Positions 53,257 through 62,320 of a stretch of DNA of 64,000 bases are shown here, piece after piece (positions within the stretch are counted from its first letter, which is position 1; each line of letters begins with the position of its first letter). A program made the translations under genes and the position numbers. The notes under the pieces were generated by a model, which saw nothing but the letters and a program-made list of their open reading frames with translations, had not been told where the DNA came from and did no database searches. The stretch is from Ferranicluibacter quercicola (GTDB taxonomy: Bacteria; Pseudomonadota; Alphaproteobacteria; Rhizobiales; Rhizobiaceae), in NCBI RefSeq assembly GCF_021168455.1, contig NZ_JAJOZR010000003.1:1-64000 (forward strand), given 5' to 3'.

Positions 53257-53646
53257 CTAGAAGGCTTCGAAGTCGCCGGCGGCTTCCGTCAGCGGCTGCG
53301 AGTGGCCGTGGCGCAGGCCGTTTGCAAGCGACTTCTGCATGTCCGCAAGCTTCACGAGGTTCAGCGCCGTCGAGATATCGACCAGCCAGGATCCCGGGAG
53401 CGCCGCGGTGATGGTGTCGATGAACTCGGCCAGCCCGCGCGTTTTCTGGACCGCGAGGTCGATGCCCTGAAGCACCTGGATGCGGTGCGCCGCATTGGCC
53501 TGAGGGTCGCCGGCGATCTCGCCGAGCATCGGCTCGATCCGCTCGATGAGATAGGCGACGTCGTGCAGCTCCGAGACGACCCGCATCATCACGTCCGGCA
53601 GGGCCTCGTCCATGTCGCCGGGGTGCTCTTTTCGCTCGCTCTGCAT
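53257..53646 (-). CDS. cheT: Chemotaxis protein CheT
   Basis: This 129-residue cytoplasmic protein is last in the che operon, the position of CheT in Sinorhizobium. CheT has been described there as acting in signal termination in the manner of CheZ-type phosphatases. It is predicted to be helical. The segment VLQGIDLAVQKTRGLAEFID contains Asp63 and Gln67 in a D-xxx-Q pattern like that of CheZ. A second helix, TALNLVKLADMQKSLANGL, follows. The ATG at 53646 lies 41 bases after the cheD stop. Identification rests on position, size and this motif. Confidence 0.82.
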   Translation of the reverse strand: MQSERKEHPGDMDEALPDVMMRVVSELHDVAYLIERIEPMLGEIAGDPQANAAHRIQVLQGIDLAVQKTRGLAEFIDTITAALPGSWLVDISTALNLVKLADMQKSLANGLRHGHSQPLTEAAGDFEAF

Positions 53647-53687
53647 ATGATGTCCCCTGACCGCGCGCCGGTGGGCGCGGTTGCTGA

Positions 53688-54242
53688 TTAAAAAAATTCG
53701 ATCGAATTGTCGGCGGGCTTGGGAGCCGGAACCGGGCGCTGCTCCTGAGCCACGGTCTTCTGCGTCTCGACGCCGGTCAGGGCGTATTGACGGGCCCGGC
53801 CGGTCACTGGCCAGTATTCCAGCTTACGGCCATGCTCGCCGCCCGTGCTTTCGCCGACGATGGGAATGCCTTCGTCCTGCAGGAAGCGGCGGGCGAACAG
53901 GGCATTCTGCTCACCGACATTGGAAAAACGTGCAATGGTTTTGGCGCCGCCGAAGATCTTGGCCTCAAGACGGTCGCGCCGCGCGCCTTTCTTGAGAAGT
54001 CCGTTGATCAGCAATTCCATGAGATGGACGCCATATCGCGTGGCGTCTCCTCCCGATGACATCGCTTCGGCGGAACCGGGCAGCAGGAAATGGTTGATGC
54101 CGCCCACGCCTGCCACGGGATCACGCATGCAGGCCGCCACGCAGGAGCCGAGAATCGTCGAGAGAACCACGTCCGGGTCCGTGACGACCTTGTACTCGCC
54201 CTGGATGACATGCACGCGCTTAACCGCAGCGTCTAAGGTCAT
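53688..54242 (-). CDS. cheD: Chemoreceptor glutamine deamidase CheD
   Basis: This 184-residue enzyme deamidates glutamines on chemoreceptors, tuning their signal. The catalytic Cys34 is in LGSCVAACMRD and the His51 in GGINHFLLPG. FLQDEGIPIVGESTGGEHGR and the C-terminal VTGRARQYALTGVETQKTVA complete the fold. Its start overlaps cheY2 by four bases, so it is co-translated. Length is somewhat longer than Bacillus CheD, mostly in the C-terminal tail. Confidence 0.94.
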   Translation of the reverse strand: MTLDAAVKRVHVIQGEYKVVTDPDVVLSTILGSCVAACMRDPVAGVGGINHFLLPGSAEAMSSGGDATRYGVHLMELLINGLLKKGARRDRLEAKIFGGAKTIARFSNVGEQNALFARRFLQDEGIPIVGESTGGEHGRKLEYWPVTGRARQYALTGVETQKTVAQEQRPVPAPKPADNSIEFF

Positions 54243-54628
54243 TTGAGTGCTCCGAATACGGCTTCGATCGCCGCCCGCATCTTTTCGATGGTGAAGGGTT
54301 TGGCCAGGACGTTGTTGGCGCCGAGCGCCGCCGCCTTGGTGACAAGCGCCCGGTCGCCCTGCGCCGTCAGCATGATGAAGGCGGCCTTCTTGGTTGCCGG
54401 ATTGGTGCGCACGGCCTGCAGCAGGCCGAGACCGTCCATCTTCGGCATGTTGAAGTCCGAGATCACGAGATGATGCGGCTGTTGCGCCATGATCTTGGCC
54501 CCCTGCTCGCCATCGGCGGCAACGGTGATCTGCTTGAAGCCAAGCTGCTGGAGCGCTTCGCCCAGCAAAAGCCGGCTGGTAACCTGATCGTCGACGATCA
54601 GCACTTTGATTTTTTCGGCGATAGACAT
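54239..54628 (-). CDS. cheY2: Motor-directed response regulator CheY2
   Basis: This 129-residue single-domain receiver has the acidic pair DD at residues 13-14, the phospho-acceptor Asp58 in HHLVISDFNMPKMDG, Thr88 in MLTAQG and Lys109 in LAKPF. In Sinorhizobium CheY2 binds the motor while CheY1 acts as a phosphate sink, and position next to cheD fits CheY2. It overlaps cheD by four bases and abuts cheB. Confidence 0.93.
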   Translation of the reverse strand: MSIAEKIKVLIVDDQVTSRLLLGEALQQLGFKQITVAADGEQGAKIMAQQPHHLVISDFNMPKMDGLGLLQAVRTNPATKKAAFIMLTAQGDRALVTKAAALGANNVLAKPFTIEKMRAAIEAVFGALK

Positions 54629-55690
54629 TTATTCAGTTCCTTCCCTTCGGGTCGCGGCGCATTTCAGAACTTCCTCCCCGATGGAGTTGAGGGGCAGTTG
54701 CATTTCGACGGCACCTATCTCGTAGGCCACCCTCGGCATTCCATAGACCACACAGGTCTTTTCATTCTGGCCGAACGTCCGGGCGCCGGCCTGGCGCATC
54801 CGCAGGAGGCCGGAGGCGCCATCGCGCCCCATGCCCGTGAGGATGACGCCGATGCCGTTGCGACCGACGAGGTCCGCCACAGAATCGAACAGAACGTCCA
54901 CGGACGGGCGATGTCCGTTGACGGGCTCCCGGTCGAGCAGCCGGCAGGTCGGTGCCGACGGATTGACCACCTGGAGGTGACGATCGCCTCCCGGAGCGAG
55001 GTAGATCTTGCCGATCTCCAGCCTGGCGCCGTCGAAAGCCTCTTCGACCGTCGGGGCGCAAAGCCGGTTGAGACGTTCCGAAAAGCTCTTCGTGAAGGTG
55101 ACCGGCATATGCTGCGTGATCACCGTCGGCGGGCAGTTCTTCGGGAACTTCTGCAAGACGTTGATCAGGGCCTCCACCCCCCCGGTGGAGGACCCGATGG
55201 CGATGATCCGGCGAGCGGCCCGGTAGTCGACCGCCGTGGCATTGGTGTTCGCGGCACTGGGTGCTGCGACCTTGTTGCCGGAGATGATGAACTTGCGTTG
55301 CGAGCGCGCCGCCGCCTTCACCTTTTCGGCAAGGTCGGCGAAGGGGTGCAGATCGCCTGGCAGGGGCTTGCCGACGCAGTCGAAGGCGCCGATCTCGAGT
55401 GCCGCGACGGAGGCTTCCGCGCCCTTGTGCGTCAGCGTGGAGACCATGATGACGGGCATGGGGCGCAGCCGCATGATCTTCTCGAGGAATTCGAGACCGT
55501 TCATGTTCGGCATCTCGATGTCGAGCGTGACGACGTCGGGATTCAGATCCTTGATGGCCTGGCGCGCCTGCATGGCATCGGCCGCCTGACCGACCACGCT
55601 GACGGCGGGATCGGCATTCAGGATGGCCGTGATGAGACCGCGCATGGTGGCGCTGTCATCAACGACGAGAACGCGAGCGGGAGCGGTCAT
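54629..55690 (-). CDS. cheB: Chemotaxis methylesterase CheB
   Basis: This 353-residue enzyme removes methyl groups from chemoreceptors when phosphorylated by CheA. The receiver domain has Asp57 in VVTLDIEMPNMNGLEF. The esterase domain has the catalytic Ser in AIGSSTGGVEAL (about residue 170) and the later VITQHMPVTFTKSFSERLNR and ILTGMGRDGASG motifs. The ATG at 55690 overlaps the cheR stop by four bases; the long upstream open frame is antiphase to cheR. It abuts cheY2. Confidence 0.95.
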   Translation of the reverse strand: MTAPARVLVVDDSATMRGLITAILNADPAVSVVGQAADAMQARQAIKDLNPDVVTLDIEMPNMNGLEFLEKIMRLRPMPVIMVSTLTHKGAEASVAALEIGAFDCVGKPLPGDLHPFADLAEKVKAAARSQRKFIISGNKVAAPSAANTNATAVDYRAARRIIAIGSSTGGVEALINVLQKFPKNCPPTVITQHMPVTFTKSFSERLNRLCAPTVEEAFDGARLEIGKIYLAPGGDRHLQVVNPSAPTCRLLDREPVNGHRPSVDVLFDSVADLVGRNGIGVILTGMGRDGASGLLRMRQAGARTFGQNEKTCVVYGMPRVAYEIGAVEMQLPLNSIGEEVLKCAATRREGTE

Positions 55691-56595
55691 GAGCGGCCTC
55701 CCGCGTGCTTGCCGGTGTAGCGGTAGGCGGTGATGCCGATATTGTCGAACACGGCCTTGGCGTCGCCGGAGACGCGCTCGGAGTGGCCGATATAAAGATG
55801 CCCGCCGCCATCCAGCGTGGTTGCGAAGCGCGACCAGATCTTCATCTGCGTCGGCTCGTCGAAATAGATGACGACGTTGCGGCAGAAGATCACGTCGAAG
55901 GGTCCCTTGAACGGCCACTGCGCCATGAGGTTCAGCTCGTTGAAGGTGATGAGCCGCTTGACCTTGTCGTCGATCTGCCACTTCTCGCGGCCGTTGACCG
56001 AGGTCTGCGAGAAGAACTGCTTGCGCATCTGCGGCGTGACCGTTTCCAGCGCGTTGAGATCGTAGGCGCCGGCCCGGGCGATCGCGAGAATCTTCGGGTC
56101 GATATCGGTCGCCAGGATACGGATGTCGTAATCCGCCGCGTTGGGCAGGACCGCCAGGATGGTGAGCGCGATCGAATAGGGCTCCTGCCCGTCGGAACAG
56201 GCGGCAGACCAGATGCGAACGCGGCCGCCGGTCTTGGCACGCGCGATCAGCCCCGGCAGAACCGTGTCGCGCAGATGCTCGAAATGGTGGTTCTCGCGGA
56301 AGAAGCGCGTGAAGTTGGTGGTGAGGTGCGAGAGCATGTCCCGTCGCTCGGCGGCACCGGCGGGAGACGAGACGAGGTTGCAGTACTCGCGGAACCCCCC
56401 GAGCCCGAGATTGCGGATGTGTTTCGACAGGCGCGAATAGACGAGCGAGGCCTTGGTCTCGTTCAGATAGATGCCGGCATCCGCATAGATCATCGCTGCG
56501 ATCTCGGAAAGATCGCGGCGCGTCAGCGGGTATTCGCCGCTGGCCAGGCACTCGTCGGGCGACGCTTTCGTGTCGAAGGCGGCCATTCTGCTCAT
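55687..56595 (-). CDS. cheR: Chemoreceptor methyltransferase CheR
   Basis: This 302-residue methyltransferase adds methyl groups to receptor glutamates using S-adenosylmethionine. The N-terminal helical domain includes IYLNETKASLVYSRLSKHIR. The SAM-binding motif is RIWSAACSDGQEPYSIAL, and the acidic region is ILATDIDPKILAIARAGAYD. FDVIFCRNVVIYFDEPTQ near residue 235 completes the active site. It overlaps cheW by four bases and cheB by four bases. Confidence 0.95.
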   Translation of the reverse strand: MSRMAAFDTKASPDECLASGEYPLTRRDLSEIAAMIYADAGIYLNETKASLVYSRLSKHIRNLGLGGFREYCNLVSSPAGAAERRDMLSHLTTNFTRFFRENHHFEHLRDTVLPGLIARAKTGGRVRIWSAACSDGQEPYSIALTILAVLPNAADYDIRILATDIDPKILAIARAGAYDLNALETVTPQMRKQFFSQTSVNGREKWQIDDKVKRLITFNELNLMAQWPFKGPFDVIFCRNVVIYFDEPTQMKIWSRFATTLDGGGHLYIGHSERVSGDAKAVFDNIGITAYRYTGKHAGGRS

Positions 56596-57059
56596 GCGGC
56601 TTCGCTTTCGGTGTGAGGGAAGACGGCGTCCAGTTCGATCAGGCAGATCATGCGCTTTTCGATGGCCAGAACGCCGCGGGCAAAGGTTCGCTCGAAGTCG
56701 GAACTGACATCGGGCGTCGGCTGTATGTTGTCGTTCGTCACGCTCAGTATGTCGGACACCGCCTCGACCAGCAGCCCGACGATCCTCCGTCCGGACTGAG
56801 CGACGATGATGACATGCCGAACGGTGGGTTCGGCCGGGTTCATTCCGAGGCGTGCTGCCAGATCGATGATCGGCAGGACCGCGCCCCGCAGGTTGATGAC
56901 GCCGAGCATGTAGCCCGGCGTATGGGGCATCGACGTCGCAGGCGTCCAGCCGCGGATCTCGCGCACCGACATGATATCGACGCAGAACTCCTGATCGCCG
57001 ATCCTGAAGGCGATCAGTTCGCGGGCACCGCTGGTCATGGTGTTTGCGAGCGTCGTCAT
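56592..57059 (-). CDS. cheW: Chemotaxis coupling protein CheW
   Basis: This 155-residue coupling protein links receptors to the CheA kinase. The CheW beta-barrel signature includes FRIGDQEFCVDIMSVREIRG and YMLGVINLRGAVLPIIDLAA. SGRRIVGLLVEAVSDILSVT follows. It lies three bases after cheA and overlaps cheR. A second, unlinked CheW is expected in rhizobia but is not in this window. Confidence 0.95.
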   Translation of the reverse strand: MTTLANTMTSGARELIAFRIGDQEFCVDIMSVREIRGWTPATSMPHTPGYMLGVINLRGAVLPIIDLAARLGMNPAEPTVRHVIIVAQSGRRIVGLLVEAVSDILSVTNDNIQPTPDVSSDFERTFARGVLAIEKRMICLIELDAVFPHTESEAA

Positions 57060-57062
57060 GGT

Positions 57063-59363
57063 TTACCCCACAGCTGCCAGGGCTGATTCGAGCCTGAGGG
57101 GCTGGCCGCGCGAGGCCGCGACCACAGCATCCACATCCAGGATCAGCGCCACGCGGCCGTCACCGAGAATAGTCGCCGCGGCGATGCCGGGCACATGGGT
57201 GTAGTTGGCCTCGAGGCTCTTGATGACGACCTGGCGCTGGCCCTGGATCGCATCGACCATCAGCGCGCGCTGACCGCCGCCTTCCGATTCCACCAGCAGC
57301 GCCACGCCTTCGACGGGATTGGCCTGCGTGGCGCGGAAGTTGAGGATCCGGCCGACATCGACCAGCGGGCAGAAGGAGTTGCGGATCGAGATCAGGCGTT
57401 GCGTCGCACCGAAGGAATGGATCGAGGCGGCATCCGGCTGCAGCGTTTCGACGATGGCCGTCAGCGGCACGACCAGCGTCTGGCTGGCGACCGTGACCAC
57501 CATGCCGTCGAGCACGGCGAGCGTCAGCGGCAGGCTCATGGTGAAGACGGAACCCTGCCCCGGCTTCGACGAGATGTTGATGCGGCCGCCGAGCGCCTGG
57601 ATGGAGCGCTTGACCACGTCCATGCCGACGCCGCGGCCGGAAAGGTCGGAGACCTTCTCGGCGGTCGAGAAGCCCGCGTGGAAGATCAGGTTGTCGATCT
57701 CCTCGTCCGACAGGTTGGCATCGGCCGCGATCAGGTCGTTGTCGATCGCCTTCTGGCGGACGCGTTCGCGGTTGATGCCGGCGCCGTCGTCGGCCAGCTC
57801 GATGATGATGCGGCCCGAGCGGTGCTTGGCGGTCAGGCGGACGGTGCCTTCCGGGTTCTTGCCGAGGGCGACGCGCTTCTCCGGCATTTCCAGGCCGTGA
57901 TCGACCGCGTTGCGGATCATGTGCGTCAGCGGCTCGGCGAGCTTGTCGATGACGGTCTTGTCGACTTCGGTGTTCTCGCCCTCCGTGATGAGGCGCACCG
58001 ACTTGCCGGTGATATCGGCGATTTCGCGCACTGTGCGGGCCATGCGCTGGAAGACCGGCTTCACCGGCTGGGCGCGGATGGCCATGACCGAGTCCTGGAT
58101 CTCGCGGGTGAGCTGCTGCAGCTCCTCGAGGCCCATATTGATCGACGACGTGCCGTTGGTATCGTTCTCGATGACGCTCTGCGAGAGCATCGCCTGGTTG
58201 ATGACGAGCTCGCCGACAAGGTTGATCAGGCGATCGACGCGGTCGAGATCGACGCGGATCGTCTGGCCTGCGGCGGCGGCCTGCTGGGCGCTGGCGGCAT
58301 TGGCGGGCGCCTGCTTCGCGTCGGCAGCCTTGGCGGCGGCACTGGCGAGATTCAGGACGTTGCTGGCGGTTTCGAGCGCCGTGACCGTGGCTTCGCGCTC
58401 GCCGGCTGCGATCTGCTCCTCTTCTTCCACCACGCCGAGCGGATGCTCGGGCTCCTCATCGAGGATCGACAGGTCGAAGGGAACGGCCTGCATCGGGGCT
58501 TCGCCTTCGATCGCGTCCGGCTGTTCGCCTTCGGCGCGCTCGGCCACCTCGAGTTCGCAGTCCCATTCCGCAAATTCGAAGACGCCGCGGATCGCATCCT
58601 CGCCCTTGTCGGTGCGAAGCGAGATCTTCCAGGAGAAGTAGGCGTCCTCGGGGTTGAGGCCATCCAGCGACGGCAGGCTGTCCATGTCGCAGTGGATGCT
58701 CATCTCGCCCAGACGCGAAAGGTCGCGCAGAAGCAGCGTCGCCTCGTTACCCTTGCGATAGAGATCCGCATTCGGCTTGAAAGAGATCTCGAAGGTCGGC
58801 ATCGCGACCGGCTCGACGGCGGCTTCGTCGCCGAAATCGTCGAACGAGAAGGCGACGGGCACGAAGCCCTGGTCGTTGGGTGCTGCCGGAGCCGGGGCCG
58901 GCGCGGCAGGCGCGGGCTTGGCGGCCGCGGGCTTGGCTGCAGCCTTGGCCACGGGAACCTCCGCAGCTCCGGGAAGCGGCGTGCCGTGGGCCAGGGCCTC
59001 GAGTTCGCGGATCAGCTGCTTGGAGCGCGCTTCATCCACACTGCCGCCGTCGCGGGCACAGTTGGTCAGGTCGGCCAGAACGTCGGCCGACTTGAGCATG
59101 ACTTTCAGAACCTCCTGCGTGGGTTCCAGCTTGTTGGAGCGAACGCAATCCAGCGTCGTTTCGAACACATGCGCGAACGAGACCAGATCATCCAGCCCGA
59201 AGGCGCCCGCGCCACCCTTGATGGAGTGAACGGCACGGAAGACCGCATTGACCGTCTCCGGATCACGATCCCCGTCATTCAAACGAAGGAGACCGGATTC
59301 CAGTTCTGCGAGCTGTTCTTCACATTCCTGGAAGAAGATCTCTTTGATTTCATTCATATCCAT
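57063..59363 (-). CDS. cheA: Chemotaxis histidine kinase CheA
   Basis: This 766-residue kinase phosphorylates CheY1, CheY2 and CheB. The Hpt domain has His46 in FRAVHSIKGGAGAFG. An Ala/Pro-rich linker with the P2 domain (about residues 130-300) follows. The dimerisation and ATPase domains include DHGLEMPEKR, ADDGAGINRERV and GRGVGMDVVKR, and a C-terminal CheW-like domain ends the protein. All kinase boxes are intact. It starts about 25 bases after cheY1 and precedes cheW. Confidence 0.97.
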   Translation of the reverse strand: MDMNEIKEIFFQECEEQLAELESGLLRLNDGDRDPETVNAVFRAVHSIKGGAGAFGLDDLVSFAHVFETTLDCVRSNKLEPTQEVLKVMLKSADVLADLTNCARDGGSVDEARSKQLIRELEALAHGTPLPGAAEVPVAKAAAKPAAAKPAPAAPAPAPAAPNDQGFVPVAFSFDDFGDEAAVEPVAMPTFEISFKPNADLYRKGNEATLLLRDLSRLGEMSIHCDMDSLPSLDGLNPEDAYFSWKISLRTDKGEDAIRGVFEFAEWDCELEVAERAEGEQPDAIEGEAPMQAVPFDLSILDEEPEHPLGVVEEEEQIAAGEREATVTALETASNVLNLASAAAKAADAKQAPANAASAQQAAAAGQTIRVDLDRVDRLINLVGELVINQAMLSQSVIENDTNGTSSINMGLEELQQLTREIQDSVMAIRAQPVKPVFQRMARTVREIADITGKSVRLITEGENTEVDKTVIDKLAEPLTHMIRNAVDHGLEMPEKRVALGKNPEGTVRLTAKHRSGRIIIELADDGAGINRERVRQKAIDNDLIAADANLSDEEIDNLIFHAGFSTAEKVSDLSGRGVGMDVVKRSIQALGGRINISSKPGQGSVFTMSLPLTLAVLDGMVVTVASQTLVVPLTAIVETLQPDAASIHSFGATQRLISIRNSFCPLVDVGRILNFRATQANPVEGVALLVESEGGGQRALMVDAIQGQRQVVIKSLEANYTHVPGIAAATILGDGRVALILDVDAVVAASRGQPLRLESALAAVG

Positions 59364-59388
59364 AGCTGGAATCCTGGCGAGGGTTTTT

Positions 59389-59754
59389 TTAAGCGGTTAC
59401 GCGCTCGATGGCGTCGATCAGCTTGGTCGGATCGAAGGGCTTGACGATCCAGCCGGTCGCTCCGGCCTGGCGGGCGCGGTTCTTCTTTTCCGCGTCGCTT
59501 TCCGTGGTCAGGACCAGGATCGGGATGGCGCGGTACTTCTCGTTGCGGCGCACACCTTCGATGAAGCCGAAGCCGTCGAGGCGGGGCATGTTGATGTCGG
59601 TGACGATGACATCGGGATTACAGTCTTCGAGGACTTCGAGACCTTCGATGCCGTCTTCGGCCTGGATGGTTTCGAAACCGGCATTGTTGAGCGTCACGAG
59701 GAGCATATTCCGGATGGTCCGGCTATCGTCCACGGTGAGAACCTTCTTCTTCAT
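59389..59754 (-). CDS. cheY1: Response regulator CheY1
   Basis: This 121-residue single-domain receiver has acidic residues at 9-10, phospho-acceptor Asp53 in DVIVTDINMPRLDG, Thr83 in LTTESD and Lys105 in IVKPFDP. CheY1 in Sinorhizobium works as a phosphate sink that returns phosphate through CheA, helped by CheS. Its position between cheS and cheA fits that assignment. It lies two bases after cheS. Confidence 0.93.
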   Translation of the reverse strand: MKKKVLTVDDSRTIRNMLLVTLNNAGFETIQAEDGIEGLEVLEDCNPDVIVTDINMPRLDGFGFIEGVRRNEKYRAIPILVLTTESDAEKKNRARQAGATGWIVKPFDPTKLIDAIERVTA

Positions 59755-59756
59755 TT

Positions 59757-60053
59757 TCAGATCTCCTTCGCCATCAGGTGGTCGACATTGACCCCGATGA
59801 GCTGCGTCGTTTTTGTAAAAGCGTCCGACACCTTGGAAAGGGTGAAGGCGTGTTTGTCCTCTTCCCAGCTTTTGGCGCCAGCCATCAGCACCTGGACGCA
59901 GAGCGCTCCGACCCGCTCCACCGCCGAGGCGTCGATGACGATGTTGCTGCCGCGCATCTCCGTCAGCTTGCGATGAAGGGCGCTGGCCTCGTTGAGGTCG
60001 AGGACCGGCGCGAGATTGAGCGTCTTCGATGCGGCTTTCTTTGGGGCCATCAC
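59757..60053 (-). CDS. cheS: Chemotaxis STAS protein CheS
   Basis: This 98-residue protein has a STAS-like fold, with DASAVERVGALCVQVLMAGA near residues 40-60 and the N-terminal strand LNLAPVLDLNEASALHRKL. In Sinorhizobium CheS binds CheA and speeds CheY1 dephosphorylation. Size and place between the soluble receptor gene and cheY1 match. It starts 124 bases after icpA, a gap with no gene. The assignment is by position and domain, not by a catalytic motif. Confidence 0.88.
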   Translation of the reverse strand: MMAPKKAASKTLNLAPVLDLNEASALHRKLTEMRGSNIVIDASAVERVGALCVQVLMAGAKSWEEDKHAFTLSKVSDAFTKTTQLIGVNVDHLMAKEI

Positions 60054-60177
60054 GGCGCCTTTCCTTGTGTCACCTGGAGGAGATTGACCTGTCGAACGAA
60101 ACCGTCCGCGTTGCGATGGCCGGCAGGGCCGGTGTCACGCAGGCGAAACGGGCATGGACGCAGAGCCGGGAGCATCG

Positions 60178-61809
60178 TCATGATCGCCCCCATGCCGACA
60201 CGCGCCCGAAGGCGATGTCGTCCTCGTCTTCGAGAAAGGCCTCCGTCCTCGCCACCGGCACAGGCAAAGCCTGTCGCGGCAGCGTGGGGGCGGCCATCGT
60301 CTTGTCCGCTGCGCGTGCGCCAGCGGGGCGCAGCGTGAAGCGGCGAATGGTTTCGCCAAGCTCGATCGTCACCATGCGCGCGGTCTGCCCGGCAGCCGCC
60401 GTGCGTTCAGCGTCGCCGGTGAGGCCTGCAAGCGCGCGGCCGGAGCGGCCGATCTCGCTGCGGAGATCTTCGAGGCTGGACAGATCCTCGCCCGACTGCC
60501 GCGCGATGCCGGTGATGGCGGACTGGATGCCGTGGACCTGCTCGACGATGCTGCCGATGGCGGCCTGCGTGCGGCCGACGCGTTCGACACCGGCGTCGAC
60601 CTGGGCCTTGGTGCCCGTGACGAGCTGCTTGATCTCGCGGGCCGCATCGCCCGAACGCTGGGCGAGCGCCCGGACTTCCTGGGCGACGACCGCGAAACCG
60701 CGGCCGCTTTCACCGGCGCGTGCCGCTTCGATACCGGCATTCAGCGCCAGAAGATTGGTCTGGAAAGCGATTTCGTCGATGACGCCGATGATCTCGCCGA
60801 TCTTTTCGGCGGAGGATTCGATGTCGGCCATGGCCGCGATGGCAAGACCGGCGATCTCGCCGCTGCGCTCGACCGAATGTCCCGTCGCCGCAACCGCTTT
60901 TTCGGCCGCAGCACTTTCGCGTGCGCTGTCGCGAACCCGGATGACCAGGGCTTCCAGGCGTTCGGCAACCGAATCCAGCGCTGCCGCTTCGGATTGCGCG
61001 GCCGAACCCAGGCGTTCGGTTCCCTCGGCCAGCGTCTCACCTGCCGTGGCGGACGAGGCGATGCCGGCATCCAGATTGCGCAGGTTCGCCTCGATCGCAT
61101 CGAGCGCGGCATCCAGCGAACGGGCAAGCGGGGCTGCGGCCTCCGGCGCGTCGGCCGGGGTGCGCGCCGAAACGTCGCCGGCGGCCAGAGCCTCGGCGAT
61201 GCCGGTGAAGGCTGTAAGCACCTCGGCTTGCGACGTGGCGCGCGTTTCCGCCAGCTGGCGCTGGTGCATCTGGCGCTGTTCGTTGAAGCGAAGGGTAACG
61301 CCGATTTCGGTATCGACGAAGACGGTGCGGACGAGAGCGGAGACAAGCTCCGTCAGTTCCTGCTGCTTGCCCTTGCCGGTCGCCAGCATGGATTTCGGCC
61401 AGAACGCCTCGATGGCGGACACGATCAGCTTCTCGAGAATGACGCCATGGCCGGCGATCTGCCAGCGGGGATCGAGGCCCATGCGGCTTTCCGCATCGGC
61501 CAGCACCTTGACGCGCTCGGCATAGAGACTGTCGAACCGCGCATCGGTCAACACGCCCCAGTGCGCGGCGTGGAGGTCGTGCAGCCGGTCGATCTGACGG
61601 TCGCTGGAGAAATGGCGCGAGGCTTCGGGAAAGGTCTGTAGGCGCTGGAAAAGATCGCGCAGAGCGAGATCGACCTGCGGCTGGAGGGCCTGGCGGTGAC
61701 GGCGCAGGATGTCGGTTTCGCTGGAATCCAGCCCGGCAAACCGCAGGCGCTCGACCAGGCTTCCTGCCTGCGCCCTCCGATTCTGGTCTGCCACGGCTTC
61801 CTGTCCCAC
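60178..61809 (-). CDS. icpA: Soluble globin-coupled chemoreceptor IcpA
   Basis: This 543-residue cytoplasmic chemoreceptor has no membrane helices. Residues 20-170 form a globin-coupled sensor, with the likely haem-proximal His83 in AAHWGVLTDARFDSLYAERV, so it probably senses oxygen or redox gas. A linker is followed by a methyl-accepting signalling domain, with the hairpin tip DEIAFQTNLLALNAGIEAAR near residue 345. The Glu/Gln methylation-site region is not obvious. IcpA is the name of the first receptor gene of the Sinorhizobium che operon. It leads the operon under a late-class motif 136-177 bases upstream. The receptor call is firm; the ligand is inferred. Confidence 0.9.
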   Translation of the reverse strand: MGQEAVADQNRRAQAGSLVERLRFAGLDSSETDILRRHRQALQPQVDLALRDLFQRLQTFPEASRHFSSDRQIDRLHDLHAAHWGVLTDARFDSLYAERVKVLADAESRMGLDPRWQIAGHGVILEKLIVSAIEAFWPKSMLATGKGKQQELTELVSALVRTVFVDTEIGVTLRFNEQRQMHQRQLAETRATSQAEVLTAFTGIAEALAAGDVSARTPADAPEAAAPLARSLDAALDAIEANLRNLDAGIASSATAGETLAEGTERLGSAAQSEAAALDSVAERLEALVIRVRDSARESAAAEKAVAATGHSVERSGEIAGLAIAAMADIESSAEKIGEIIGVIDEIAFQTNLLALNAGIEAARAGESGRGFAVVAQEVRALAQRSGDAAREIKQLVTGTKAQVDAGVERVGRTQAAIGSIVEQVHGIQSAITGIARQSGEDLSSLEDLRSEIGRSGRALAGLTGDAERTAAAGQTARMVTIELGETIRRFTLRPAGARAADKTMAAPTLPRQALPVPVARTEAFLEDEDDIAFGRVSAWGRS

Positions 61810-62320
61810 GTTTGTCCCCGGTCCCGGTATGTCTCCCGTCAGGACCGATGACCATCACCGCCTGCCGAATGAAATGAGAGGGCGCGCGATGGCGCCAGAT
61901 GATGCCTGCCTGTCCGAAAACGGAACATGTGCCCCGTTAACGTCACATACCGGGTTGGAACCGGCTCGTCGGATCGGCATCATGCCCGGGAGGGGACAAG
62001 GGGTCCCCGCTTCGACGTGTAGGGACCATGTTTATGGTTAATTCGTTGCTTGAAAGTTAACGCCGGCCCCCTAATCCACAGAACGCTGAAAGATCGTTCC
62101 GGAAAGGCCGCAAATGCCTGTCGGCACAGGTTTTCATCCCCCATTCCTCGCAATTGTGGCCGTGGTCTCGCGCGCATAGAAAGAGGACACTTCCGGCGCG
62201 ACATTTTGCGGCCCGGCGACCGCGTGATGGACGACGCGATGAGGTCGTCCCGGCATCGTGCGCGTCTTTCGGGAAGGATCCAGCGGACATCATGATGATG
62301 ACGCGAAAAGGAAACGGGCA
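61810..62320. other. Control region upstream of the che operon
   Basis: This 511-base gap holds the late-class motif (61945-61986) and a small GGGGAC/GTCCCC hairpin (61992-62008). Open frames present here, such as 62050-62295, have no ribosome site or family and look like chance frames. Confidence 0.55.
61945..61986 (-). promoter_or_regulatory. Late-class motif upstream of icpA/che operon
   Basis: On the minus strand GGCATGATGCCG (61986-61975) is followed after 21 bases by CCGGTATGT (61953-61945). Both boxes are identical to the flaA copy. It lies 136-177 bases upstream of the icpA start. Confidence 0.7.

Noticed and set aside
57195..59444. 749-residue open frame opposite cheA
   Set aside because: Antisense shadow; cheA itself carries all kinase motifs.
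62050..62295. 81-residue plus-strand ORF upstream of the small membrane genes
   Set aside because: Arg-rich random-looking product without a ribosome site.
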